Shown here: piece by piece, positions 1 to 6,967 of the stretch
How positions within the stretch are numbered: position 1 is the stretch's first letter
Layout of the letters: each line of letters starts with the position of its first letter
Assembly: GCA_903925445.1 (NCBI GenBank)
Contig: CAIYFE010000078.1
Location: 1-14,908 of the forward strand
Direction: 5' to 3'
Length of the DNA: 14,908 bases
Source of the DNA: an uncultured Burkholderiales bacterium
GTDB lineage: Bacteria; Pseudomonadota; Gammaproteobacteria; Burkholderiales; Burkholderiaceae_C
The notes under the pieces: generated by a model
The model's input: only the letters and a program-made list of their open reading frames with translations
Told to the model about the DNA's origin: nothing
The model's database searches: none
Program-made: the position numbers and the translations under genes

Positions 1-1011
1 GCAAACAATTTGTTTGTCGCGCCGATGGCTGGCGTGACCGACAGGCCGTTTCGCAAGCTGTGCAAACAGCTGGGCGCAGGCTACGCGGTGAGCGAAATGG
101 TGACTTCGCGCCCCGATTTGTGGAGCAGTCTCAAAACCTCACGACGCGCCGATCACTCAGGCGAAGTCGGACCCATTGCCGTGCAAATTGCTGGCACCGA
201 TGCGCAAATGATGGCCGACGCAGCGCGCTACAACATCGACCGCGGCGCGCAAATCATTGACATCAACATGGGTTGCCCGGCCAAGAAGGTCTGTAACAAA
301 TGGGCAGGCTCGGCCTTGATGCAAGACGAAGACTTGGCGCTGTCCATCATTCAAGCTGTGGTGCAAGCGGCACAACCGCATGGCGTGCCCGTGACTTTGA
401 AGATGCGCACCGGCTGGAGCCAAGCACACAAAAACGCTCCCATGCTGGCGCGCGCCGCCGAGCGTGCGGGCGTGCAAATGATCACCGTGCATGGACGCAC
501 CCGAGAGCAAGGCTACAAAGGCCAAGCCGAGTACGACACCATTGCTGCCATCAAACAAGCGTTGCAAATTCCCGTTGTTGCCAACGGCGACATCGATTCG
601 CCTGAAAAAGCACAAGAAGTCTTGCGCTGCACCGGCGCCGATGCCTTGATGATTGGCCGCGCCGCACAAGGCCGACCTTGGATATTCCGAGAAATCGCGC
701 ATTACTTGGCAACCGGTGAGCACTTGGCGCAGCCTTTGGTGGCTGAGGTGCGGCGTTTGTTGTTGGCGCATTTGCAAGAGCATTACGACTTGTACGGCGA
801 GCGCACGGGCGTGCGCAGCGCGCGCAAGCACATTGCTTGGTATGTTCGCGATCTGCCCAACGCCGAAGTGTTTCGCCAGCACATGAACACCTTGGACGAC
901 ACCCGCGCGCAACAAGCCGCCGTGGCTGATTTTTTTGATGGTTTGGCTGAGCGTTATGAACGCTTGCCCGAGCCTGTTTTATCTGTAGAACCTTTGGCCT
1001 TTCATGAGTAA
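1..1011 (+). CDS. dusB: tRNA-dihydrouridine synthase B (5'-partial)
   Basis: Flavoenzyme that reduces specific uridines in the tRNA D-loop to dihydrouridine using FMN and NADPH, in the cytoplasm. The frame is open from base 1 (Ala-Asn-Asn-Leu-Phe...), and DusB proteins normally have about ten more residues before this point, so the true start lies upstream. The TTG at 10 is not a convincing start. Visible signatures are the N-terminal APMAGVTDRPFR segment of the FMN barrel, the INMGCPAKK segment holding the probable catalytic Cys (near residue 92 counted from base 1), TLKMRTGW, TVHGRTREQ, VVANGDI and the phosphate-binding GADALMIGRAAQGRPWIF. The C-terminal helical domain is complete. The stop overlaps the fis start by 8 bases, the classical dusB-fis arrangement. 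Family assignment is secure. DusB rather than DusA or DusC rests on these motifs and the fis linkage. Confidence 0.96.
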   Translation, partial: ANNLFVAPMAGVTDRPFRKLCKQLGAGYAVSEMVTSRPDLWSSLKTSRRADHSGEVGPIAVQIAGTDAQMMADAARYNIDRGAQIIDINMGCPAKKVCNKWAGSALMQDEDLALSIIQAVVQAAQPHGVPVTLKMRTGWSQAHKNAPMLARAAERAGVQMITVHGRTREQGYKGQAEYDTIAAIKQALQIPVVANGDIDSPEKAQEVLRCTGADALMIGRAAQGRPWIFREIAHYLATGEHLAQPLVAEVRRLLLAHLQEHYDLYGERTGVRSARKHIAWYVRDLPNAEVFRQHMNTLDDTRAQQAAVADFFDGLAERYERLPEPVLSVEPLAFHE

Positions 1012-1240
1012 GAAGAACATTGAAGAGGTGGTGCGAGCCAGCCTCGAAGCGTATTTCCGCGACCTGCGCGGCACCGAACCCGACAACATGCACGACATGA
1101 TGGTGCGCGTGGTTGAAAAACCCCTGCTCGAAGTCGTGATGCACCAAGCCGAAGGCAACCAGTCGCGTGCGGCCGAATGGCTGGGCTTGAACCGCAACAC
1201 GCTGCGCAAAAAACTCCTCGAACACAAACTGATCAAGTAA
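1004..1240 (+). CDS. fis: Fis family nucleoid-associated DNA-binding protein
   Basis: Small homodimeric DNA-bending protein that organises the nucleoid and modulates transcription and recombination in enterics. At 78 residues it is shorter than the 98-residue E. coli Fis, lacking most of the N-terminal beta-hairpin arm that contacts Hin/Gin-type recombinases. What remains is a helical dimerisation region (about 5-48) and a C-terminal helix-turn-helix (about 50-78) of the Fis/NtrC type, with GNQSRAAEWLGLNRNTLRKKL visible as the recognition unit. This short form is normal for betaproteobacteria as far as I recall. The ATG lies inside the end of dusB, so translation is probably coupled to it. 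purH follows after 7 bases. DNA-binding and growth-phase regulation are inferred from the family. Confidence 0.95.
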   Translation: MSKKNIEEVVRASLEAYFRDLRGTEPDNMHDMMVRVVEKPLLEVVMHQAEGNQSRAAEWLGLNRNTLRKKLLEHKLIK

Positions 1241-1247
1241 GCACCTC

Positions 1248-2837
1248 ATGAAAGCACTTCTCTCTGTCTCTGACAAAACTGGCATCGTCGAACTCGCGCG
1301 TGAACTCCACGCACTGGGTGTTGGCCTGATCTCTACCGGTGGCACGGCCAACTTGTTGGCCGAGCAAGGCTTGCCAGTGACCGAGGTGGCTGAAGTCACC
1401 GGGTTTCCGGAAATGCTGGATGGGCGCGTTAAAACGCTGCATCCCAAAGTGCATGGCGGCTTGCTGGCTCGTCGCGAGTTGCCTGAACACATGGCGGCGT
1501 TGCAAGCGCACGGCATTGAGACCATCGACCTGTTGGTGGTGAATTTGTACCCCTTCGAAGCCACCGTGGCTCAAGCAGGTTGCACGTTGGAAGATGCGAT
1601 TGAAAACATCGACATTGGCGGCCCAGCCATGGTGCGCTCCGCCGCGAAAAACTGGAAAGACGTGGCCGTGTTGACCGATGCCGCGCAATATCCGCAAGTG
1701 GTGGCTGAGCTCAAAGCCAAAGGCCAGCTCAGCGACGCAACCCGTTTTGCTTTGTCGGTGGCCGCGTTCAATCGCATCAGCCAATACGATGGCGCGATCA
1801 GCAACTACTTGTCTTCCATCGAGTTTGAGTCACCCACCGGCGTGCCTAAACGCAACGAATACGCGGCACAAGCCAACAGCCAATTCGTCAAACTGCAAGA
1901 TTTGCGGTACGGCGAAAACCCGCATCAAACAGCGGCCTTCTACCGCGATCTGTTCCCCGCGCCAGGCTCTTTGGTCACAGCCAAACAGTTGCAAGGCAAA
2001 GAACTCTCCTACAACAACATTGCCGATGCCGACGCTGCTTGGGAATGTGTCAAAAGCTTTGAAGTGCCGGCGTGCGTCATCGTCAAGCACGCCAATCCTT
2101 GCGGTGTGGCCATTGGCAAAGACGCGCTGGAGTCTTACAGCAAAGCATTTCAAACCGACCCCACCTCGGCTTTTGGCGGCATCATCGCCTTCAACCGTGT
2201 GGTGGACGAGGCCGCCGCGCAAGCGGTGAGCAAGCAATTTGTCGAAGTCTTGATGGCGCCGGCTTACACCGCGCAAGCGCTGGAAATTTTCAAAGCCAAG
2301 GCCAATGTGCGCGTGCTTGAAATTGCCTTGCCAACGCCATCGGGTAACAGCGCATGGGCACAAGGTCGTAACTCGCACGATGTCAAACGCATTGGTTCTG
2401 GCTTGTTGATGCAAACCGCAGACAACCACGAGCTCGCGTTGAGCGACCTTCAAGTGGTGACAAAAATTCAACCCACGCAACAACAGCTGCAAGATCTTTT
2501 GTTTGCTTGGAAAGTTGCCAAGTACGTCAAATCCAACGCCATCGTGTTTTGCGCCAACGGCATGACCATGGGCGTGGGCGCGGGTCAGATGAGTCGTCTG
2601 GATTCGGCGCGCATTGCCAGCATCAAGGCAGGTCATGCGGGCTTGTCGTTGGCGGGCACGGCAGTTGCCAGTGACGCGTTTTTCCCATTCCGCGATGGTT
2701 TGGATGTGGTGGTGGATGCAGGCGCTACTTGTGTCATTCAACCCGGCGGCTCCATGCGCGATCCAGAAGTCATCGAGGCCGCCAACGAGCGCGGTGTGGC
2801 CATGGTCTTCAGTGGCGTGCGCCACTTCCGTCATTGA
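1248..2837 (+). CDS. purH: Bifunctional AICAR transformylase / IMP cyclohydrolase
   Basis: Catalyses the last two steps of de novo purine synthesis: formylation of AICAR with 10-formyl-tetrahydrofolate, then ring closure to IMP. The 529-residue length is typical. The N-terminal cyclohydrolase domain (about 1-150, MGS-like fold) shows LLSVSDKTG at the start, LISTGGT (28-33) and GRVKTLHPKVHGGLL (59-73). The transformylase domain shows RYGENPHQ (220-227), the catalytic Lys-His pair in VKHANPCGVA (K280, H281), and SDAFFPFRDG plus QPGGSMRD near the C-terminus. ATG start agrees with the family N-terminus, although no strong ribosome-binding site is visible. It follows fis by 7 bases and precedes the helicase by 9, suggesting one transcript. 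Confidence 0.98.
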   Translation: MKALLSVSDKTGIVELARELHALGVGLISTGGTANLLAEQGLPVTEVAEVTGFPEMLDGRVKTLHPKVHGGLLARRELPEHMAALQAHGIETIDLLVVNLYPFEATVAQAGCTLEDAIENIDIGGPAMVRSAAKNWKDVAVLTDAAQYPQVVAELKAKGQLSDATRFALSVAAFNRISQYDGAISNYLSSIEFESPTGVPKRNEYAAQANSQFVKLQDLRYGENPHQTAAFYRDLFPAPGSLVTAKQLQGKELSYNNIADADAAWECVKSFEVPACVIVKHANPCGVAIGKDALESYSKAFQTDPTSAFGGIIAFNRVVDEAAAQAVSKQFVEVLMAPAYTAQALEIFKAKANVRVLEIALPTPSGNSAWAQGRNSHDVKRIGSGLLMQTADNHELALSDLQVVTKIQPTQQQLQDLLFAWKVAKYVKSNAIVFCANGMTMGVGAGQMSRLDSARIASIKAGHAGLSLAGTAVASDAFFPFRDGLDVVVDAGATCVIQPGGSMRDPEVIEAANERGVAMVFSGVRHFRH

Positions 2838-2846
2838 TTGCGCTGA

Positions 2847-4100
2847 GTGAACTTTGAACAACTGGGTTTAAATGCGGCGCTGCAAGGCGCCGCCAAGCAT
2901 GCGGGTTTCACACAAGCAACCCCCATTCAAGTCCAAGCCATCCCCCACGTCTTGCAAGGCGACGATGTGTTGGCCACAGCGCAAACGGGTTCAGGCAAGA
3001 CGGCGGCTTATGCGTTGCCGTTGTTGCAACGCGTGATCGCCAAATCGCCCGCCAATCGACGCCTTGCGCGCGTGCTCATTTTGGTGCCAACACGCGAGTT
3101 GGCCACGCAAGTTGGCGATGTGCTGCGCAGCTTGGCTTCTAGCTTGCCGCAAGACATCAAGTTGTCGGTGGTGTTTGGTGGTGTTTCCATCAATCCGCAA
3201 ATGATGGCTTTGCGAGGAGGCACCGATGTCGTGGTGGCAACGCCCGGACGCTTGTTGGATTTGGTGGATCACAACGCCTTGCATCTCGACGGGGTAGAGC
3301 ACCTGGTGTTGGACGAGGCCGATCGCTTGCTGGATTTGGGCTTTTCTCAAGAGTTGCAACGTGTGTTGGCTTTGTTGCCGACGCAACGCCAAAGCTTGTT
3401 GTTCAGTGCCACGTTTGAACCAGCAGTTCAAACATTGGCGCAAACCTTGTTGCGCCATCCTGTGCGTGTGGACGTGCAGGCAACTTCGCAAGATTTGCCC
3501 AAAATTGCGCAACGCGCCATTCGCGTGGACGAAAAAAACCGCACAGCCTTGTTGCGCCACCTTCTAAAAACGAACCCTTGGCCGCGTGTGTTGGTCTTTG
3601 TGGCCACCCGCTACGCTTGCGAGCATGTGGCCAACAAGCTGTATCGCGCGGGCGTCTTCGCAACCGCCTTGCATGGCGAAATGAGCCAAGGCGCTCGGCA
3701 AAGCGTGTTGAACGAATTCAAAGAAGAACGCTGGGAGGTGTTGGTCACCACCGACCTTGCAGCCCGAGGCATTGACATTGCGCATCTGCCCGCGGTGATC
3801 AACTTCGATTTGCCGCGCTCAGCGACCGATTACACCCATCGCATGGGACGCACGGCACGAGCTGGCGAGCAAGGCGATGCGGTGAGCTTTGTGACTGCCG
3901 CGGGGCTGGCGCATTGGGAATTGATTCAAAAGCGCCAAAGCCTTGCTTTGCCGCTGGAAGTCATTCCTGGATTTGAACCTACCGAAGTCGCTGCACCTCT
4001 GCCAACGCGCACCGACGGCACGGGGGGCATCAAAGGCAAACGACCCAGCAAAAAAGACAAACTGCGAGCCGCCGCAGCGCAGCAAAAACCGCAGCCTTAG
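2847..4100 (+). CDS. rhlE: DEAD-box ATP-dependent RNA helicase, RhlE type
   Basis: RNA-remodelling ATPase of the RhlE subgroup, expected to act in ribosome assembly or mRNA turnover. All core motifs are present in 417 residues: Q motif FTQATPIQ (21-28), Walker A AQTGSGKT (45-52), PTRELA (81-86), TPGR (132-135), DEAD (156-159), SAT (187-189), TDLAARGID (302-310) and HRMGRTARAG (331-340). A basic, Lys/Ala/Gln-rich tail (about 392-417) is probably an RNA-contact extension. The start is GTG: the codon immediately upstream is an in-frame TGA (2844-2846), and no other start lies near the N-terminus, so GTG is forced. It follows purH by 9 bases and ends with a 4-base convergent overlap with the gene at 4097-4438. 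RhlE versus another DEAD-box paralogue is judged from the N-terminal MNFEQLGL-like opening. Confidence 0.93.
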   Translation: MNFEQLGLNAALQGAAKHAGFTQATPIQVQAIPHVLQGDDVLATAQTGSGKTAAYALPLLQRVIAKSPANRRLARVLILVPTRELATQVGDVLRSLASSLPQDIKLSVVFGGVSINPQMMALRGGTDVVVATPGRLLDLVDHNALHLDGVEHLVLDEADRLLDLGFSQELQRVLALLPTQRQSLLFSATFEPAVQTLAQTLLRHPVRVDVQATSQDLPKIAQRAIRVDEKNRTALLRHLLKTNPWPRVLVFVATRYACEHVANKLYRAGVFATALHGEMSQGARQSVLNEFKEERWEVLVTTDLAARGIDIAHLPAVINFDLPRSATDYTHRMGRTARAGEQGDAVSFVTAAGLAHWELIQKRQSLALPLEVIPGFEPTEVAAPLPTRTDGTGGIKGKRPSKKDKLRAAAAQQKPQP

Positions 4101-4438
4101 TCGTTCGACTCGTCGTGCGCGCTGCGCTCTTGCGCTTCCAAAATTTCGCTGCTGGGGCGCTTTGTGCGCACGCCGTGTTTGGCCAAAATTTCGACATAAA
4201 ACTGCTTGGCCTGGTCTTTGGCTGCCGCGTCGATGCAGGTGATCACATTGGCCAAATGCACGCTTTGGGCGGTGTCTTCGGATAAACCAAATTTGCAATC
4301 AAAGTCCCAAAAATCAATGCCTTTGGGCAAGTCGCGACGACGCTCGCGCTTGAGGTATTTGCGAATTTCGTGCTTGATGGCTTCTAGCAAGCGCTCAGGA
4401 TGCTTGCCTTCAACTTGGAGTTGGAATGTTTTTTTCAT
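4097..4438 (-). CDS. DUF6172-like small conserved protein
   Basis: Hypothetical protein of 113 residues. From memory it resembles a small family, restricted largely to betaproteobacteria and some gammaproteobacteria, catalogued as DUF6172. No biochemical function is known to me. The N-terminal half is very basic (HEIRKYLKRERRR, about residues 24-36) and is followed by the conserved-looking stretch GIDFWDFDCKFG (about 41-52). The C-terminus is charged. There is no signal peptide or membrane segment. The basic helix could bind nucleic acid, but that is speculation. The ATG is preceded by a good Shine-Dalgarno AAGGA at a 5-base spacing (4444-4448 on the + strand), which fixes the start. It lies 57 bases downstream of hemL on the same strand, and its 3' end overlaps the helicase by 4 bases. 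Confidence 0.82.
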   Translation of the reverse strand: MKKTFQLQVEGKHPERLLEAIKHEIRKYLKRERRRDLPKGIDFWDFDCKFGLSEDTAQSVHLANVITCIDAAAKDQAKQFYVEILAKHGVRTKRPSSEILEAQERSAHDESND

Positions 4439-4442
4439 GAAA

Positions 4443-4471
4443 GTCCTTGTGGGGAAACGCCCGAAAAGGAC
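4443..4471 (-). promoter_or_regulatory. Possible hairpin covering the ribosome-binding site of the DUF6172-like gene
   Basis: On the - strand GTCCTT (4471-4466) is exactly complementary to AAGGAC (4448-4443), and the latter contains the Shine-Dalgarno AAGGA of the gene starting at 4438. Between them GGG (4462-4460) and CCC (4453-4451) can form an inner stem with a six-base loop and a small internal bulge. Such a structure could mask the ribosome-binding site. The pairing is seen directly; a regulatory role is inference, and short complementarities of this size can arise by chance. Confidence 0.35.
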
Positions 4472-4477
4472 GAGAAA

Positions 4478-4498
4478 TTAAAAAATGACACTGCGTCA
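4478..4498 (-). terminator. Weak candidate terminator at the end of hemL
   Basis: On the - strand TGAC-GCAGT-GTCA (4498-4486) is a small inverted repeat that begins in the hemL stop codon, followed by six T residues (4485-4480) and more T-rich sequence. The stem has only four or five pairs and little GC, so it would terminate poorly if at all. Placement directly after hemL is the main argument for it. Confidence 0.25.
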
Positions 4499-5800
4499 AA
4501 GTTGCGCAAAAACTTCAGCGGCAGCCGCCACGGTGTGCGCAATATCGGCATCGGTGTGCGCGGCACTGACGAACCCTGCCTCATACAAAGCAGGGGCAAT
4601 GTACACGCCACGATCCAACAAACCATGAAACAAAGTGTTGAATTTGCCGCTGTCGCTGGTCATGACCTTGGCGTAGTTTTGCGGCAACTCGGGCAATAAG
4701 AAAAAGCCAAACATGCCGCCTTGGCAATCGGCGCTGAACGGCACGCCCGCTTTATGTGCGGCGGCTTTGAGTCCATCGACCAAGCGCAACGTGCGAGCGC
4801 TCAACGCTGGCCAAAATTCGGGTTTGGCAATTTCTTTGAGCGTGGCCAAACCGCAAGCCGTGGCCACAGGATTGCCGCTGAGCGTGCCGGCTTGATAAAC
4901 CGGTCCGGTTGGCGCTAGTTTGGACATGATTTCGCGCGGACCTCCAAACGCAGCCAAGGGCATGCCCCCGCCAATGACTTTGCCCAACACTGTTAAATCG
5001 GGTTTGAAGCCTTGAATGGCCTGGGCATAAATGCTTTGCGCACTGCCCAAGGCCACACGAAAACCGGTCATCACTTCGTCAAATACCAACAACGCGCCGT
5101 ATTGCGTACACAACTCGCGACAGCGCTGCATGAAGGGCACGCTGGCGCGGACAAAGTTCATGTTGCCGGCGATGGGCTCAATCATCAAACAAGCCAATTC
5201 TTTGCCGTGCAGTTGGAAAGCTGCTTCGAGTTGTTCGAGGTTGTTGTACTCCAGCACCAAGGTGTGCTGCACCACTTCGGCAGGGACGCCTGCACTGGTG
5301 GGGTTGCCAAAAGTGGCCAAGCCAGAGCCTGCTTTGACCAGCAACGCATCGGCATGGCCGTGGTAGCAGCCTTCAAATTTGATGATTTTGCTGCGCCCCG
5401 TGGCGCCGCGTGCCAAACGCAAGGCACTCATGCCAGCTTCGGTGCCGGAGCTGACCAAGCGCACCATCTCCATCGAGGGCACGTGTTTCAAAATTTCTTC
5501 CGCCAATTCGATTTCTCGTTCGGTGGGCGCGCCAAACGAAAAACCATCCAGCGCGGCTTTTTGCACGGCCTCAAGTACCACGGGATTGCCATGACCCAAA
5601 ATCATCGGCCCCCAAGAACCGATGTAGTCGATGTAACGCTGTCCATTGGCGTCCCAGAAGTAAGCGCCTTGCGCGCGCTGCACAAAACGTGGCGTTCCGC
5701 CGACTGCGCGAAAAGCCCGCACGGGCGAGTTCACGCCCCCGGGAATGACTTGGCTGGCGCGTTCGAAAAGATCAATGTTGCGATCGGTCATGGTGTTCAT
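4496..5800 (-). CDS. hemL: Glutamate-1-semialdehyde 2,1-aminomutase
   Basis: PLP-dependent enzyme converting glutamate-1-semialdehyde to 5-aminolevulinate, the tetrapyrrole precursor of the C5 haem pathway. Full length at 434 residues. Signatures: GGVNSPVRAF (21-30), the gate-like segment YIGSWGPMILGH, SSGTEAGMSALRLARGATGR (117-136), CYHGHAD (145-151), the cofactor-contacting FDEVMTGFR (240-248) and the Schiff-base lysine in LGKVIGGGMPLAAFGG (K274). The chosen start overlaps the upstream kinase stop as TGATG. A second ATG three codons in (Met4, giving MTDRNIDLF) is an equally good start by sequence. Coupling to the upstream ThiD-like kinase suggests joint expression; both are part of cofactor metabolism. 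Confidence 0.97.
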   Translation of the reverse strand: MNTMTDRNIDLFERASQVIPGGVNSPVRAFRAVGGTPRFVQRAQGAYFWDANGQRYIDYIGSWGPMILGHGNPVVLEAVQKAALDGFSFGAPTEREIELAEEILKHVPSMEMVRLVSSGTEAGMSALRLARGATGRSKIIKFEGCYHGHADALLVKAGSGLATFGNPTSAGVPAEVVQHTLVLEYNNLEQLEAAFQLHGKELACLMIEPIAGNMNFVRASVPFMQRCRELCTQYGALLVFDEVMTGFRVALGSAQSIYAQAIQGFKPDLTVLGKVIGGGMPLAAFGGPREIMSKLAPTGPVYQAGTLSGNPVATACGLATLKEIAKPEFWPALSARTLRLVDGLKAAAHKAGVPFSADCQGGMFGFFLLPELPQNYAKVMTSDSGKFNTLFHGLLDRGVYIAPALYEAGFVSAAHTDADIAHTVAAAAEVFAQL

Positions 5801-6735
5801 CAGTGTCGGGTTTTATGTTCGGGCAGCGAAAAATCTTCGGCGGTCGCAGGGCTGTGATCTTCGTCATCGTCGGCTTCATCGTCTTCGGGCTCTGCCCAAA
5901 ACAAGCGATCGGGCAAAACATGTCCCATGCCGGGGCGAAAGCCGTTGTTCAAACTCTGATCCAAGTAGCCTAAGGCTTCGTGTGTGGCTGCTTCGAGGTC
6001 GGTGCCCGAGGCCAAGATGGCCGCCACGGCCATGCTCAAGGTGTCGCCTGCACCGCTGAAAACGGCATCGAAGCGCTCAAATTTCTCGCTCACCATCACG
6101 GTGTGCGCCGTGGCCAACACATTTTCAATGTGTTGCTCGGGCAAGTGAATGCCGGTCACCAACACATAAGGCACGCCCAAATCGGCCGCGGCTTTGGCGA
6201 TGTCGCGTGGGCCAGGATTTTTTTCGTGGTTCCAATCGGGCAGCAACCAGCGCCACAAGGTGCTGTGATTGCCAATCAACAAAGTGGTTTGCGGCAAGAT
6301 GAGTTCTTGAAACGCATCCAAGTAGCTCTCGATGGGCTCATGTTCCCACCAAGACAGGTTGGGCATGTAGGCCACCACAGGCACGTCGGCGTAATCGGTG
6401 CTGATTTCTGCAATAGCGCTTAAGTTTTCGGGATTGCCACAAAAACCTACTTTGATGATTTGAACGCTGATGTCTTCCAAAATCGTGCGCGCTTGCTCGG
6501 CCACCGCATCTTCGTCAAAAGCGACATGGCCAAACACCTCTGCCGTGTCACGCAAGTAACTGCCGGTGATGACGGGCAAAGCGTGAGCGCCCACGCTGGC
6601 GCAAGTCAGCGCGTCGGCGGTGATGCCGCTGGCGCCACTGGGATCGTTGGCGTTGAAAATCAATACGCAAGGAGGCGCATCACCTTCTGGATTGATCAGA
6701 AGTTCGGGGGGCTGGGGTGGGTTTTCTTGCGCCAT
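5800..6735 (-). CDS. ThiD-like hydroxymethylpyrimidine/phosphomethylpyrimidine kinase homologue
   Basis: Ribokinase-superfamily small-molecule kinase of 311 residues, usually annotated as bifunctional ThiD. The fold signatures are visible: FNANDPSGASGITAD (27-41, equivalent to ThiD GSDxSGGAGIQAD), IKVGFCGNPEN (94-104), LVTGIHLP (192-199) and the anion-hole/catalytic SGAGDTLS (227-234). Positions that bind the pyrimidine in true ThiD differ: the TAQNT segment reads YLRDT (Arg62 where Gln is expected), and the GTGC cysteine is Asp231. The C-terminal 30 residues are strongly acidic and probably disordered. This variant sits beside hemL and a rubredoxin in related betaproteobacteria as I recall. 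The kinase fold is secure, but the substrate is uncertain and thiD is therefore not assigned. No clear ribosome-binding site precedes the ATG. Confidence 0.85.
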   Translation of the reverse strand: MAQENPPQPPELLINPEGDAPPCVLIFNANDPSGASGITADALTCASVGAHALPVITGSYLRDTAEVFGHVAFDEDAVAEQARTILEDISVQIIKVGFCGNPENLSAIAEISTDYADVPVVAYMPNLSWWEHEPIESYLDAFQELILPQTTLLIGNHSTLWRWLLPDWNHEKNPGPRDIAKAAADLGVPYVLVTGIHLPEQHIENVLATAHTVMVSEKFERFDAVFSGAGDTLSMAVAAILASGTDLEAATHEALGYLDQSLNNGFRPGMGHVLPDRLFWAEPEDDEADDDEDHSPATAEDFSLPEHKTRH

Positions 6736-6779
6736 AAGTCGGTCGATACAATGGAATTCATTCTATGCGTTGACGAAAG
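6736..6779. promoter_or_regulatory. Divergent promoter region between the ThiD-like kinase and rubredoxin
   Basis: This 44-base gap separates two divergent starts, so it should hold promoters for both, or they lie within the adjacent coding sequence. A -10-like TACAAT (6747-6752, + strand) faces the rubredoxin, and TAGAAT (6765-6760, - strand) faces the kinase. No convincing -35 hexamer accompanies either at 16-18 bases, so the exact promoters are unresolved. Confidence 0.35.
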
Positions 6780-6956
6780 ATGACTGCTGTGTCTAAAACT
6801 TGGATGTGTCTGATTTGTGGCTGGATTTATGACGAAGAGGCCGGTGCCCCCGATCACGGCATTGCCCCCGGCACGCCTTGGGAGCAAGTGCCCATGAATT
6901 GGACGTGTCCTGAGTGCGGCGCGCGCAAAGAAGATTTTGAAATGGTGCAAATTTAA
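6780..6956 (+). CDS. Rubredoxin
   Basis: Small iron protein of 58 residues that carries one electron on a Fe(Cys)4 centre, typically passing electrons to oxygenases such as alkane hydroxylase or to peroxide/oxygen reductases. The four ligands are clear: Cys10 and Cys13 in MCLICGWIYDEE, and Cys43 and Cys46 in WTCPECGARKEDFE. The spacing and the aromatic residues between them are standard. Translation from the ATG at 6780 is in frame to the TAA at 6954-6956. An in-frame TGA lies at 6771-6773, so no longer version is possible. The electron partner is not in this window. It diverges from the ThiD-like kinase and converges with the photolyase, leaving 11 bases between their stops, with no terminator seen there. 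Confidence 0.96.
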   Translation: MTAVSKTWMCLICGWIYDEEAGAPDHGIAPGTPWEQVPMNWTCPECGARKEDFEMVQI

Positions 6957-6967
6957 GCACCCGTTGG

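Noticed and set aside
551..1564. Long antisense open frame (337 codons) across dusB, fis and purH
   Set aside because: It runs opposite three clearly identified genes, has no recognisable domain and is explained by codon bias on the coding strand. The similar long antisense frames at 157-915, 1830-2861, 5012-5857 and 11379-12317 were rejected for the same reason.
4472..4505. TTGACG on the - strand (ending hemL) as a -35 box for the DUF6172-like gene
   Set aside because: No acceptable -10 hexamer occurs at 16-18 bases. The T-rich stretch falls only 12-13 bases away.
6957..6967. Terminator between rubredoxin and photolyase
   Set aside because: The 11-base convergent gap holds no inverted repeat followed by a T-run on either strand.
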